From Bugula neritina (lineage: Eukaryota > Bryozoa > Gymnolaemata > Cheilostomatida > Bugulidae), in contig OZ037772.1 of the NCBI GenBank assembly GCA_964035545.1, positions 9,645,150 through 9,709,149 of the forward strand: DNA of 64,000 bases, read 5' to 3'. The notes beneath the pieces are model-generated. The model was not told where the DNA came from. It made no database searches and was given only the letters and a program-made list of their open reading frames with translations. How positions within the stretch are numbered: position 1 is the first letter of the stretch; each line of letters starts with the position of its first letter. Positions 43,002 through 56,016 of this stretch are shown here, one piece after another. The translations under genes were made by a program, and so were the position numbers.

Positions 43002-45106
43002 ATGGCTGAGGGCTTCTTCACAGCAGATCTCGATTTGAACGGTTTGTGTGATATAATATAACTACTTCTACTCAAGTTAATTGAACTCATCCAAATCTTT
43101 TATCTAAAATAATTTTCTTTCTATCGATCTTTTTTCTGTTCCTGCAGTTGTAAAACTGATAGTATTAAAATTGTCTGTTAGTTATGGTACACCAAAAATT
43201 ATATCTGTTAGAATCGATAAATGTTGATTTTTCTTATGATAAAATAAGTACAGAAAGCATTTAAAATTTTTAAAAAATTGAGACATGATTCGAAATAAGC
43301 CATTGTTGTGTTTCAAAGGAGACTCAAGATGTAGATTATCTATTTAATGGCAAAACAACTATCTTAGCTTTGGGTCTGTTGGTCCTAATGAGACCGATTT
43401 CTAAATTCCTGGCAACATTATTTACCTATGCTCTATAATGGTATTCGTGTTTTTCACAGCTTCTTTTACTACAAAAGAATATCTTGGTAAAGGTAAATTT
43501 GGGAATGTCTACAAACAGTATGATGAATCGAGTAAACGATACATAGCTTGTAAGGAGGTGGACTTGGGTTTGGTTACTGAGGCAGGATATGAGAAGGTAT
43601 TCCTGTATTTATATATATGATTGATTTTATTTGCCATTTAATCAAGGTTTAACATATAGATGTTTTTCTAGTGTAGTTGATGCATTTGTTACATTCTTAC
43701 AACTAAATGCTCAGCTGAAGCTCTTGATATTTGAAAGTTGTTTTCATATGACCCCCCTTGTAATGCCTTGTTGCCTTTTCATCAAGCATATGACTTTTTA
43801 GAATAGTATTTCAAATGGTAGTTTTGAAGTACAGCTTTAATTAAAGAATTTCTGACACACTTTATTTGTGCAGTAGGAGAATATCATTTTTATGTCTTAG
43901 CTGTCATTAAGGATTGAGGATTGCAAATTCAAACAGTTTTGCTTTATAAGAAATTCTGTGTCCATGGCTTTTGCTAGGTTCAGGAGTTTGTGATATTATA
44001 AATACTATTTAGTGGTGACTTTCATTCAATTCTTTTTAGCGAACAGCAATTCATGACTAGACTAGCTTGAAACTTTTAGCTAGTCTAGTGGTTAGGCTGT
44101 GTGTTGCAGCAGCTAAGAATAACATGCAATGATACTTAGCAATAATCAGTATTAATTTTATAACACCATGGACTTTGAACTTAACTTTAAAATTATCAAA
44201 AAGTGATCTAAAATCCCTAATCAATTTGTGCATAATATGTCTGAACACAATTTATCGTAAAACAATCTGTAGAGAGTAGGGAGATGAGGGAGCAGCCGTG
44301 CTTTAACTGTTGAAGTGTTTGCCTATTAAACGTGAAGTCATGGGTTCGAACTCTGACAAAGGCCGTTAGTGATGTTAGGAAAAGCATCCAGCCATAATTG
44401 CTCCTGTGCCCCATCTAAATAAGCATGCTTTAACAAAAGCCCTTGCTATTAGGGGTTTTCTCATAGGGATGGTGACTACGTAAACTTACGTGAGTGAGTC
44501 TGTGTAGAAGATAGCTTAGAAGATATATGTAAATATATTTTATTACTGCATGAATAAATTGTATGTCAGGAAACAGATAATGGCTTTTTAACAAAAAAGC
44601 TAGCCAAACTTTTTTACAATAAAAAAATGCAATAATTATACAAAAAAAAATTGCTAGCTTAGCTATCAATTGAAATGACTGAAAAGTTGTTTGTGCATCT
44701 AAATATAGTATTCAAACAAAAAACCTTACCTATATATCTGTCAAGTGAGATCCAAATGTTGCACTTACTTACAAAATCTAATTTCTAGAAAGTTAAAGAA
44801 GCTATGAAGGAAGTGAGTGCAATGAAAAAATTGACCCATTTAAGTATCGTCAAGTACTATGGGTATAAAGTAATACAGGCCGACCAACGCAACTCAGGTT
44901 TGATAAAATTGAAGTATTAATATTATATGAAATTTGTCCCCAACAAACAATCATTGTTATATATCATTACTATTAGGAACAGTATCCATCTACTATAAAT
45001 ATATTTTAATTCACCTTTTGTTTGTTTCTGTAATATACTTTAGTTGATTTATATTGCTAAAGTATTCTAAGCCAGTATGTTTGCAGTAATATTAAAATTT
45101 TATTTA

Positions 45107-45164
<58 letters not shown>

Positions 45165-46423
45165 CATATTAGAGACTAAAATTCTATGCATTTATATGGA
45201 GTATGTTTCGGGAGGGTCTGTGAAAGACCGTTTGAATAAGGAAGGAGCTTTCAATGAGATTCAGGCTATAATATATACAGAGCAATTGTTACTTGCTGTC
45301 TCTTACCTTCATAAACAAGGTATCATACACAGAGACTTGAAATGTAAGTGGAATTTAAAGTGTTTAAGTAAAACTTGAAATGTAAACTTGCTGTACATAC
45401 AATAAAATATGCTACAAACCTCTCAAAATATTTACTTTTTTTACAAACATATAGAAGAATGTTAATTTAATACTATATTTTTCTATATGTCTGTCATAAT
45501 TTTTATTCCAGGTTCCAACATGTTGCTAAATGGTCTTTTTATCTTGAAACTAGCAGACTTTGGAATAGCTAAGGAATGTCATCATTCAACACTTAACAGT
45601 AGAGGAATGCTACACACTGCTACTTGTGGTACAGCTCACTATATGGCACCAGAAGTTATGGCTGGGGAGGAGTATGGTGGGAAGGCAGATATTTGGTCAG
45701 TTTTCTTCTTTTAGAATAAAAGTATATGTTATTAAATTTCAGCAAGTTTTTAACTTACTACGTAATCCTTCTTACTTTATAAAAGGAGTGCTGGAGCTAC
45801 TGTGGTGGAGATGTTGACCACACAACCACCCTGGTATAAGCTGAAAGATTTCCAAGTTATGTATAGAATTGGACAAAAAGAAAAACCGGAATATGTCCTT
45901 GACTCTAGTCTGGGACCTGAAGTTAGAAATTTCCTGGATGTGATATTCAACTATGATAGTGAACGACGACCTTCGGCTGATGAACTTTTGGGACATTGCT
46001 GGTTTTCTTTCTGTAAACATCTTGGAGGTTAGTGGATAGTCGCAAAACACAAGTTTTATAGTTGTGACTATTATTTAATAAAATATAATTCAATTATACA
46101 TAGTGCCAATGTTGTTTATAACTTCTATTTTATAGCTTACACGTACACTACTTATATATTAAATTATGTTCATTACAACATAAATAATAGTTTTTAGCCT
46201 AGGTTTTGGTAGAATAGTTGAATTTGCTGCTTTGTGTTAGGTTTTTATTACATGTACTAATTAATAAAACCAGTAAATTCTATTGCAACCCAATTTTGGT
46301 ATAATCCGTAAGAATAAAACCAAGTTTGTGTAACTAGAGAAGGAGACAACTTCAAAGAGTGACATTTCCAAATGTTGCACTATTCCGTTCTTGAACTTGT
46401 AAAAACAACCTTTAGTGCATTAG
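43002..46423 (+). CDS. Kinase gene B: MEKK-like Ser/Thr kinase, 3' end uncertain
   Basis: Exons: 43002-43041 (MAEGFFTADLDLN), 43460-43596, 44789-44897, 45173-45343, 45512-45695, 45786-46027. Lengths and phases equal those of gene A except for one extra codon in the third exon. The kinase is intact: GKGKFGNV (23-30), Lys45 (ACKEVDL), HRDLKCSNML (Asp150), DFG at 168-170, MAPE. The end is unclear. The micro-exon matching gene D (29 nt at about 46416) here reads into TAG at 46421-46423 and has lost its GT donor, giving a 296-residue product. If that exon is skipped, the exon from 46665 adds about 15 residues before TGA. The SINE at 44292-44497 and a (TA)n tract at 45110-45162 lie in its introns. 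Substrates are unknown; MAP2K phosphorylation is the family norm. Confidence 0.7.
44292..44497 (+). mobile_element. SINE derived from tRNA-Thr, copy 7
   Basis: GCAGCCGTGCTTTAACTGTT (A box damaged), loop CTATTAA (anticodon now ATT), B box GGTTCGAACTC, and the body to GTGACTACGTAAACTTACGT. It lies in intron 2 of kinase gene B. Confidence 0.8.
45110..45162. repeat. (TA)n microsatellite next to a splice acceptor
   Basis: About 26 uninterrupted TA units ending about 10 bases before the AG acceptor of the exon starting at 45173, in the place of a normal polypyrimidine tract. Confidence 0.95.
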
Positions 46424-49400
46424 CTGGGCTCAATACATTGTAAGAAATATCGTGTTAATTTCTTTTCTGGGTCTGAGAAAATTTGCAGCTATGTAATGCA
46501 TATAATTTAAATGTGTAAATGATGTTTCATACAAGTAAAGAGCAGACAAATCTAAATGTTATTTTCTGACAATGCATTATACAGCATCTCACTTTTGCTC
46601 TCGTGTAGAACACTTTAGGTAGCCAAGAGTATTAACTAAAATTCCTGTATGTTTGCGTTGCAGTTGCGGCAGAGCAGGCTGTCTCACTTTTACACGCAGT
46701 CTTTAGCTGAACAACTGAGGCATTTAGAGCAGCTGAACACATGAACACCATTGATAAGAAAAGCATACTGCAGAGCTCGACGGCCTCTCAAGCCCAGATA
46801 TTAAATTAGCTGACATAATATGTGTTCCCTTATATTGACTAACATTCATAGTGTTAGCAAATATCTCAGGAAAGTGTTCAGTTTGTGTAAAAGCTTTGCT
46901 GCCAAATCAATATTTTATAATAAAAATGAAATAAAATTAGTTAATACTTGATACTTAATTTTAACACATTCTGATCATACTTTATAAAAATGCAAACCGC
47001 AGCTGCAGTTTTATCTTGCGAAGTATCATTATGTGCTAGAACACACTAACATTGCTCAAATTCAAATTGTTGGAAAGGCTATAAAAAAGCTAAGCCTTAT
47101 TTTGTTCTTTGCTGTATGCATAAAAATAACACAATGACAACTTTTTTCTAACTTTGTGTAGGAGCTCTATTGACAAACCTTCTTGATATCTTATAGTATT
47201 AAGTTGCACGTGTAAACATACATTTTATTAATATTCTGTAAAGGTATACAGATGCGGTATCTGCACTAGCTTTAGAAATTTACGCTACAGAGTCTTATAG
47301 TCAATAAATGCTTTTTATGGATCAGATTGCTAATATATCTAAACAAGCTTTAAGACGCGGTTGTCTCAAAAATATACCCACCATTGTTATTATTACTTTG
47401 AGAATTATAAGGTGGTGATTAAATCATGTACCAAGAAAATGGAATTAGCTGTATATATTATGTAGGTTTTGTGTCATTTTTTCACCTATAGTTTTCTATT
47501 TCTATTAATTATGCATAAAAGAGCTTTCGTAGTATTTTGTCTATATAATATTATGTTTGTATACACAACCCAGGTAGTTTCACTTATAGATATACAGATC
47601 TATGCAAGCATTTAATATTTATGAGCTTAACACATTATAATGGAGTGATTTTTCTTTAATGCTTATTTATTTTGCGACATTTATAACAAATTTTACAAAC
47701 AATAATAATGTTACTCAGAATATCATTTTATACGGTTTTTGATATTTTTTGATTCAGTACATTATTGAATATACAAAGTATGCAATGTTTCTATTGTCAT
47801 CCTTTGATTATTTATGCTCATTTAACTGATACACCTAATAATTAAAATATATCATGCTTAATAGTTTGAGTGTTTTTATTTGCACATTTCAAAAAATAAT
47901 TAAGATTATATGGAAAATGTTTTTATTGCATTTGCATTGCACATTAAAGTAAAATAAGCTCATCAATAAATTTTAGTAACTTTCTACACGCTGTTATAAT
48001 AGTACATATTCAGGGGTGTAAATTAAGGTTTTTATACCCACCTGGAGAGCTTGGTAAATGCTGATTGAATATGTATTTGGGCATAGCACAGGAGCTTGCT
48101 TGGCTGTTTTGTATATATATAATTCGCATATGCCAAATTAATAAACTGTTTTAGAACAATTATCCACAGTTCTATTCATAATATGTAAAAGTTATTTTTT
48201 AGCCTAACTATAAAAATGAAATTTATTATTGCATGAAAGTATTATGATGCCAAACGCTTGAAAAAGCATATAAGTAATAATATTATGTTATGCTTGCAAT
48301 CAGGAGCATACATAATATTCAGTGTTAGATACAGTCATTTCGGAATTTTCCCAAACACAGAGGGAATTTCCGCAGTGACGACTTTCCACCTTATACGCAG
48401 TGGTTTTTCCTCCGCTTGGGAGATTCTACTATAGCATATAGAACGACCGTTTCTCAACCCAAACATTTTCACTTGTAGTAAATATCCGCCTGTTCAAATT
48501 CGGTGAGCTGAACAAAATTGAGTTGCACAGACTGACAGAGGAGATAAAGATGGACCTTCACCTTGTTTTCTAAGCTTGTGAGTATGAAAACAGAGAAAGG
48601 AAAAGGTAGTTAAACTCATGTAATTGCGGAGTATTAATACCAAATTAAATTATTTTAATTTTGTCTCCAACTTTTAGTTTTAGTTTTACTTGTAGTTCAG
48701 GTGATACTCCTACCGTCCTACGGCTACTGATAGTGATAGTGTTTGTTGCTATGATAATGATATTGATGATTGATTATCATTATGATTAATATTATCGTAT
48801 CACTATGATTATGATTTTAATTATGATTGTGATTATTTATATTACCATGATTATGGTTATAATAATTCAGATAATAATAATCATATACTTATACTTATAG
48901 CCTCTAGGCCTACAGATATATTTAGTCTTTAGTAATAATATACTTACTTTTATTTTATTGATCAAATTCAAATGCCTATGGACTTTGAGTTTGAGAGTGG
49001 CATTTGCATGGCTATGCCTATAGTAATAGTTATAGTATAACTACACGTATTAGGCTACTATTACTAATACTAATAGTAATAGTAATAGCCAATAGGCAAT
49101 TAAACTTATTATGGTAATAATAATAACTTAAACTAGAGATTGCTATTCTGATTTAGTTAGTAATAGTTTTGCTAATAAAAGTCAAAATGAGAATCAGAAT
49201 GTCACACTAACAGTAACTCTAACTGCAGGACTACATGTAACTGTAATTTACTTTAGTCAATTTCAACTGCCTATATAACTATAGTATATTATATACCATA
49301 GTTTGTATTGCTCTGTATTGCTCTGTATTCTTTGCACGCTCGAGATTGCTAGAAGCACAAGCGGTGTGCTAAATAAAAACGGTGTTGCAGAAACTATGGT

Positions 49401-50780
49401 CTGGGGTTGCAGTGTAACGCTGTTTGACATTAGCCATCAGTTTCATTTTGTAATATTGTCCTGGGAAGGAAACTGTCTCAGAAAACGCTTGATGAAGCAT
49501 ATACTGAATTCAGTTGTCCACATCTGGCAGCACGAGTGTACATGGTGGTCTTTGATCTGCTTTTCATAATTCTATTGTAACTGGTCGACCGTGCGCTGTG
49601 GTGTTCCTCATCCCGAGGATTCTGACAAGCAGTCGCACTCGGTGATCCCTTCGACGACTAGCTAACGTTTTCAATCCAAGCTGGTTTCTGGCATCAGTGA
49701 CACTTTCACGACCCTTCAGTTTACTTATGTATCTTACAGCCTAGTTTTGAATCCTTTAATAATCTTTCTGCTACACTTTTAGTGGCTGGGTCCCACACCG
49801 TATCAGCATAGTATGGTATAATTATATGCTATATGCTATATATAGTATATACTATATTCGTTACTTGAGAAAATTTATGTAGTTTAAATTTGTTACTTGA
49901 AATGCATTTTCTCATCTGCCTTAAACTCTAGTAATCTTCCACATGTAGTTTAGTAATTTACTGTAAGTTCCAATGAAATGGAAAGTTGTGTAGCTCAGCG
50001 TAACATATGCTTATAAGAATAAGCCAGGGCCCCTGGTGGCAGTCTCTTCAGGTAGTCTATAATAAACAAGTTATTGTTAAATGCTGCCAAATGTAGCACA
50101 CAAATATTGAGTGTTGACCAGCCACTTATTGGTGTTGAGTAAATTTATCTTGGAGTGACCATACAGTCAGAGTTTGAAGTGTACTTAATATACGCAATAA
50201 TCAAAGTAAGCAAGGATATGAAAAGGTTCTGGGTTGTATAAAATATGCTCCTGTTGATTTGCTCTTGACTACAAAGCTGTTGAAATATCTGAGGTTATGT
50301 CACTGAATACTTGAATATGACTGATGTCTTGCAGTTTGATACAGAAATGTTGTCTTACAGAAATAATTCTGATTATATGTAATCTTACAATAGTATAATT
50401 TCAGTTTTGTATTACTTTCATAGTTTTATATCCTTTCACCTTAAATTTTTATAGATATTACTCCACATAAAAATGCTTTTGTTTTGCTCTCTTATTATGC
50501 AATAATTTTTATATAAACCTGTTCTAATTACTTTAATGAGAAAAAATGTTTTTATTTGAAATTATCCTAACAGAATCAAGCTTTGAGCTGTGATACTAAG
50601 GTGTTTGAAATAATAAAAAATCTTGAAGTTTGAAAAGAATAATGTCAGTTCACACTACAGTTAAAACAAAGCTTCCTTTTAGCTGTAGTGTAAGCAGTAT
50701 ATATAGGGCTGTATGATTCACTGTAAGGTATTATTTTAGGATATTTAGCTCTTAGCTGGACAGTGTGGTAGAAAAGTGAA
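46424..50780. other. Region between kinase genes B and C
   Basis: Holds a possible last-exon relic of gene B (46665-46744) and 3' flank sequence shared with gene D (about 47430-47660 against 62826-63060). It also has a LINE fragment (49571-49817), and 5' flank shared with gene B (50155-50310 against 42050-42190). No other gene is supported. Confidence 0.5.
49571..49817 (-). pseudogene. LINE reverse-transcriptase C-terminal fragment
   Basis: On the minus strand, from about 49815, the frame reads YYADTVWDPATKSVAERLLK. After a frameshift it reads AVRYISKLKGRESVTDARNQ and LGLKTLASRRRDHRVRLLVR. VWDP, followed by an Arg-rich helix with a short spacing to SVT and LG-L--RR, is the usual C-terminal end of reverse transcriptases in Jockey/CR1/L2-type non-LTR elements. 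The frameshift and a stop show it is dead, and no catalytic part remains. A plus-strand frame at 49303-49569 beside it is not a gene. Confidence 0.65.
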
Positions 50781-53700
50781 ATGGGTGGGGGTTACTCTAC
50801 ATCAGATCTCTCTTTTAATGGTTTGTTTGATATAATATAACTACTTTTATATATTTTAATTGAACTCATGCAAATATTTTAGCTAATATGTTAGCATGAA
50901 GCAATTTCATGTCTATACTTTTGGGCTCCTGCATTTGTAAGACTTGTATTTATTGTTTGGCATTTATGGGTCACAAATGATCAAGTCTGTTAGAAATAAT
51001 AAGCAATGAATTTCCTTGTGATAAAATAAGTACATCAGGCATTCAAGATTACTAGAAACTTGAGACATGAGACTGAAAGAAGTCATTATTGTGTTTCAGG
51101 AGATACAGATTCTCCATTTAAATGTAAATAAAACTGTTACCAGCTTCAAGTATGTTAATTCCGAATTTTAGATTTTTAGCTACATTATTTAGTTGGATTT
51201 TAGATTTTAGATTCATTGCTACATGAGTTAGCTGTTGCTCTATAGTAGTTTATATTGTTTTACAGCTTCTTTCACTAGCAAAGAACTTCTTGGTAAAGGC
51301 AGTTTTGGGTTTGTCTACAAAAGGTATGATGAACTGAGTAAACAATACATAGCCTGTAAGGAAGTGGACTTGGGTGTGATTACTAACACAGAATATCAGA
51401 GGGTATTCATTTATTTATGTGACTTCACTTCCTGTTTAGAAGGTTAACATATACATGTAGGTGTTTTTCTAGTGTAGTTGATGCAGTTGTTACATTCTTA
51501 CAACTAAAATGCTCAGTTGATGCTTTTGATGTTTGAAAGTTGTTTTCACCTTAACTGCCTTTTTATCAACCATATGATTTTTTAAAAGCATCATTTCTAA
51601 CTTTTCTGTATGTAAATCATCAAGCTTGTAGTTTGAAAGTATGGCCTCAACATTCCTTGGCACATTATTTTTGTAGTCATAAAATATTCATTTAAATTTA
51701 ACTATCTGCAGACTGTTGGAGGCTTGTATGTTCAAAAACTTTGTTTTAGAAGAAATTTTCTGCTCATGCTTTCGTTAGGCTCTTGAGTTTGTAACATCAT
51801 AAAATTAAATACTAGTTACTGCTGACTTTCATTTTTGTTGTTCTTATCTACTGTAACTCACAGTTTAATTATTTGGTTGGCTTGAAACTTTTCGCTTTGA
51901 GCTTTTAAGGCAGTTCAGTGAATAACTTGTGTGTTGCAGCAGGTAAAACTATCAGGCTTTATATATCTCTTGAGTGAGATTCATGAAATACTTCAACTGT
52001 TGCATATAGACAAAATTTTGTTTTCTAGAAAATTGAAAGAGCCATGAAAGAAGTGAGTGCAATGAAGCGATTGGACCATGAACATATAGTCAAGTACTAT
52101 GGTTATGAAGTAATACAGGACCAACACAAATCAGGTTTGATAAAATTACTATCTGATTATGAGTTTTGTGCTGATATGTCCAATAAATTATTACTATTAG
52201 ATTAAGCAGTATTCATCTACTATAAATATGTTTCAACTCATCCTTTGTTTTCCTGTGTCATATTTTAGTTGATTTATATTGTTGACGGACTCTATTCAAT
52301 GCATTAGCTAGTATATTTATAGTAATATTCAATCTTTATATCACCAATAGAGACCAGGGTGCTATCTATTTATATGGAGTATGTCTCGGGAGGGTCTGTA
52401 AAAGACCGTTTGAATAAAGAAGGAGCTTTCAAGGAGACTCAGGCTATAAGATATACCTGGCAGATGTTACTTGGTGTTTCTTATCTTCACAGACAACGTA
52501 TTATACACAGAGATTTGAAGTGTAAGCATTAAAATTGAAAAGAGATTTTAAGTGTTTAAGTTATAGGATTGGAATTTTAAGCTTTCTATACACAGAAAAA
52601 TCTGCTGTGAACATTCTACAACATCTAATTTTTATTACAAACTAAGCAAAGGGTGTTAATTTGATAATATTATTTTTTAAATTTCTCTCATCTGTTTTTT
52701 TCAGGTTCCAACATGCTGCTAGATGATAATGATGAGATAAAACTAGCAGACCTTGGGATAGCTAAAGAATGTCATCATTCAACGCATGAAAGTAAAAGAA
52801 CACTACACACAGAGACTTGTGGTACAGCTCATTATATGGCACCAGAAGTTATGGCTGGAGAGGAGTATGGCAGGAAGGCTGATATTTGGTAAATTCTTTT
52901 TTTCATAGAGCTCTAAGAAAAACCTGTTTTCAAGTTTTAATGAGTTTATATTTTTCTACATAATCCTTCTTACTCTAAACAGGAGTGCTGGAGCTACTCT
53001 AGTGGAGATGTTGACCACACAACCACTCTGGTATAAGCTAAAAGATTTCCAAGTTATGTATAGAATTGGACAAAAAGAAAAACCTGCATATGTCCTTGAC
53101 TCTAGTCTAGGACCAGAAGTTAGAAGTTTCCTGGCTGTGATATTCAACTATGATAGTGAAAGACGACCTTCAGCTGAGGAGCTATTAGAACACGACTGGT
53201 TGCATGGTTGTAGATTTACTAAAGGTTAGTGTAGAGTTACTGAATCTTAGTGTAGAGTTACTAAATACAAAGATTTCGTTGGGTTGTTTGAAGGCTTTCA
53301 ACTTAATGTTGGAAGATTATGCCACTGCCTTGCTTTAACATATTCATTGCTGTAGTCAAGCTTTTTTAATCTGTTCCAGCTGTTTGTTTTCAGTATGGAA
53401 TTTTGCACCATTCTGAAAAAAGTTACAAAATAGTTTAATTACGCTGTTGACCTACATTTTCATTTGGTCTAAGACTAAATGTATGTTTCGATTTATATAT
53501 TGATGGCAGGAATATTTTAATTAAGAAAAATATAAGCTTGAATATAAAAACTGGTGTGCCCAACTATAATTAACATATAGTGAAAATAATTAGTGGGGCA
53601 AATTGTACTTGGTTCAACTCGCCTCACTTCCTATGCGGTTTAACTAGTCCCACACTTTCACGGTACAAATTATTGCTGTGACTGAAATATTTCTGCAACT

Positions 53701-56016
53701 TTAGATTATTGCCCAGCTTTGAAAGCATGTTGGTAATACATGCCTGAATTTATTTGAGAAACTATGCAACTTGTTATGAAAAAATAAATTTATAGTCTGC
53801 TCATGTTTTATGCAAAAAGTGTGAAAACTCACCTGAAAACTTCTGCATTGATTTTATATATTTTTATATGTCTGGTAGGTCACCTAAAACACTCTTAAGT
53901 AAAGGAGGTAAAATAGTGCAATAGCTTAAAGAAGAAAATTTAGAGCATGAGGTTCAACTAACCCCACTCTCCCCTATATATACACACTCGCACACATGTG
54001 TGCTCGGTCGTGTGTATGTGTGCGAGCACACATACACACGCATATATAGTATAGTATAGTAATTTAACACTAGCTTAATTTTGGCAAAAAGTAGAATTTT
54101 GTCTTAAATTGAATAAATATAATATAAGTGTTTCTCCTGCTACTCGGCAAATCTGTTTCAGTTGAAAAGTTCTGACTCGCAGATTTCAAACAAGCCACTG
54201 TTGAAATTACATTAATTGAGTCAAGATTTGGAAGTAGCTTTTGCCTCTTTACATTTTTACCGAGATTTGCTGAAAATACAAGTATAGTATTGTTAAAGTA
54301 ATGTAACTGTTTTTGTTTATATTTTTTAACTTATCGAAGCAAATTTACTCCCAACATTTTTTGGTGGCTGCCATAATAGAACTAGGTTTTTAATCCAGAA
54401 AATAATTTTAAGCATGGTTCAAGTGTTTATACATCAACTGCTGGGAAAGTTGTTTTAATGCTAACAATGTGTTGATGTAGTAATATTTTTTAATTGAAAG
54501 GAATTCTTGCTCTTACCTCTCAAATTCAGCGAAATTGAGACACATTGTTTAGCAAAAATTGAAATTAAATGGTTTAATGAAGAAATAGCTACATATACAT
54601 TTTAGCGCTATCCCTAGTTACTACTTGCCTATAATACATATAGTTATATTCAGTATATTGTTTCAATGAGCTTCACATGATTATCTACTTTTGTTATTTC
54701 TAGACCAACATTTTGTTTTTTGTAATTTTATCTCAAATCTGGAATCTTACACTTGCTAATATGAAATCCTCTTTTTCATTGTCTCACATAATCTCTATCT
54801 ACTGCATACTAATCATACCAATGACAATACTTGTACTTTAGATGGAGACAGGAAATCTCTTTTTAAAGCTCCAGTAAAGTTAGCATCTCCAAGACGTAAG
54901 TTATATCGCTGCGTCTAGACTTTAAAACCTTTCACTCTAGAAAATTAACATATCAACTTCATAAAAATTTTGGCTAGTGACAGTTTTTCTCTCACCTTTA
55001 TCTTGTTAATAATTTGGCATATCACAAAATTTGATTTCAACGCTTGTTTACCTCAACTGAGCAGGTGGTTTTAGTATGTTGTCAATAGTAATTATTATGA
55101 AGATCCTTTGGATAGTTTGCTTAAATTTTGAAACACACCTAGACAATCTTTTAGTATGATGTTTTTGTCTAATTTCTAATGTAACATTAAGTTACCATTA
55201 CAAATACTTTTAATATCACAATTGTTTTCAAGATCATAGTTAAATCATCCATGCAATTTTTACTATCCTTTTGTAATAATTATTGCATTTTTCATAGAAT
55301 TCAAAAAAGTTAATAACATTAAGTCAATCTGATATGCCTGGATAAATGTTTACTTTCACTGCCAGCATTATCTAACTTTGGCTTCATTGCAAAAAGACTC
55401 ATATATTCGCCCTTCACCAACTAAATTATAATTTAACCTAAATTATGGCTTAGTGTTGGGATGTTCTGTTTTGTAATATGTTTCTTATAGTATGTACTTA
55501 GCCAATTCATTTTCACCCAACAATTTTTGGTAGCTGCTTTAATAAAAGATAGAAAGTAGAAAAGCTGATAACTTCAAATAATATTTAAGTTTTTGGATGG
55601 CCTGTTAACACTTACAACTGTTGTTATATTCATTCGATTTCTAAATTTTTAGATCACCCATATCAGCCAAACACCAAGCATTCTCTTTATATGGTATGTT
55701 GTGTCACTTTCTTTTCTAAATTTTAAAAAGTTGGGCTAGTAAATGTAGATAATTTTTAAGTGTAAATATTTCTTCATACAAATAAAGAACAAAATCTACA
55801 TATAAAATAAAATATTTCTAATTATGCATTGTAATTTGTTTTCCTCTCATAATGAAGAAAAATATAAATAGTCAAAAGTCTAATTGTTTTGTGGTTTTGA
55901 AGGACCTCCCAAATTTGGAACGGCAAGAGCAGCTGCAGTGCCTGCAGCTGGCAACCTGGTCTTTACTCCAGCAGGCGGCTCAGAATGTGGAGCAGTTGTC
56001 ACGAGAGAGGCATTGA
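50781..56016 (+). CDS. Kinase gene C: MEKK-like Ser/Thr kinase with Gln-rich helical tail, 9 exons
   Basis: Exons: 50781-50820, 51266-51402, 52029-52134, 52351-52521, 52705-52888, 52983-53224, 54842-54895, 55653-55693, 55903-56016. They total 1089 nt, or 362 residues, with all phases agreeing. Kinase motifs: GKGSFGFV (23-30), Lys45 (ACKEVDL), HRDLKCSNML (Asp149, Asn154), then DLG at 167-169 where DFG is normal, and MAPE. The Asp that binds magnesium is kept, so activity is possible. The N-terminus is only 13 residues (MGGGYSTSDLSFN). The tail from residue 294 starts DGDRKSLFKAPVK and ends in a Leu/Gln-rich likely amphipathic helix (LERQEQLQCLQLATWSLLQQ) before TGA, possibly a coiled coil for dimerisation. 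Tail exons rest on splice signals, phase and homology of the last exon to gene B. Confidence 0.8.
54009..54040. repeat. GTGTGTATGTGTGC palindrome
   Basis: Perfect 15-base arms (CGTGTGTATGTGTGC and GCACACATACACACG) around a 2-base centre, in intron 6 of kinase gene C. Confidence 0.85.

Noticed and set aside
46333-46400. Candidate tail exon of kinase gene B starting AGAAGGAGACAACTTC
   Set aside because: The same stretch is conserved as intronic sequence in genes C and D, and its donor phase does not fit the next exon.
49303-49569. 88-codon plus-strand frame
   Set aside because: It lies antisense to the region adjoining the LINE reverse-transcriptase remnant and shows no domain.
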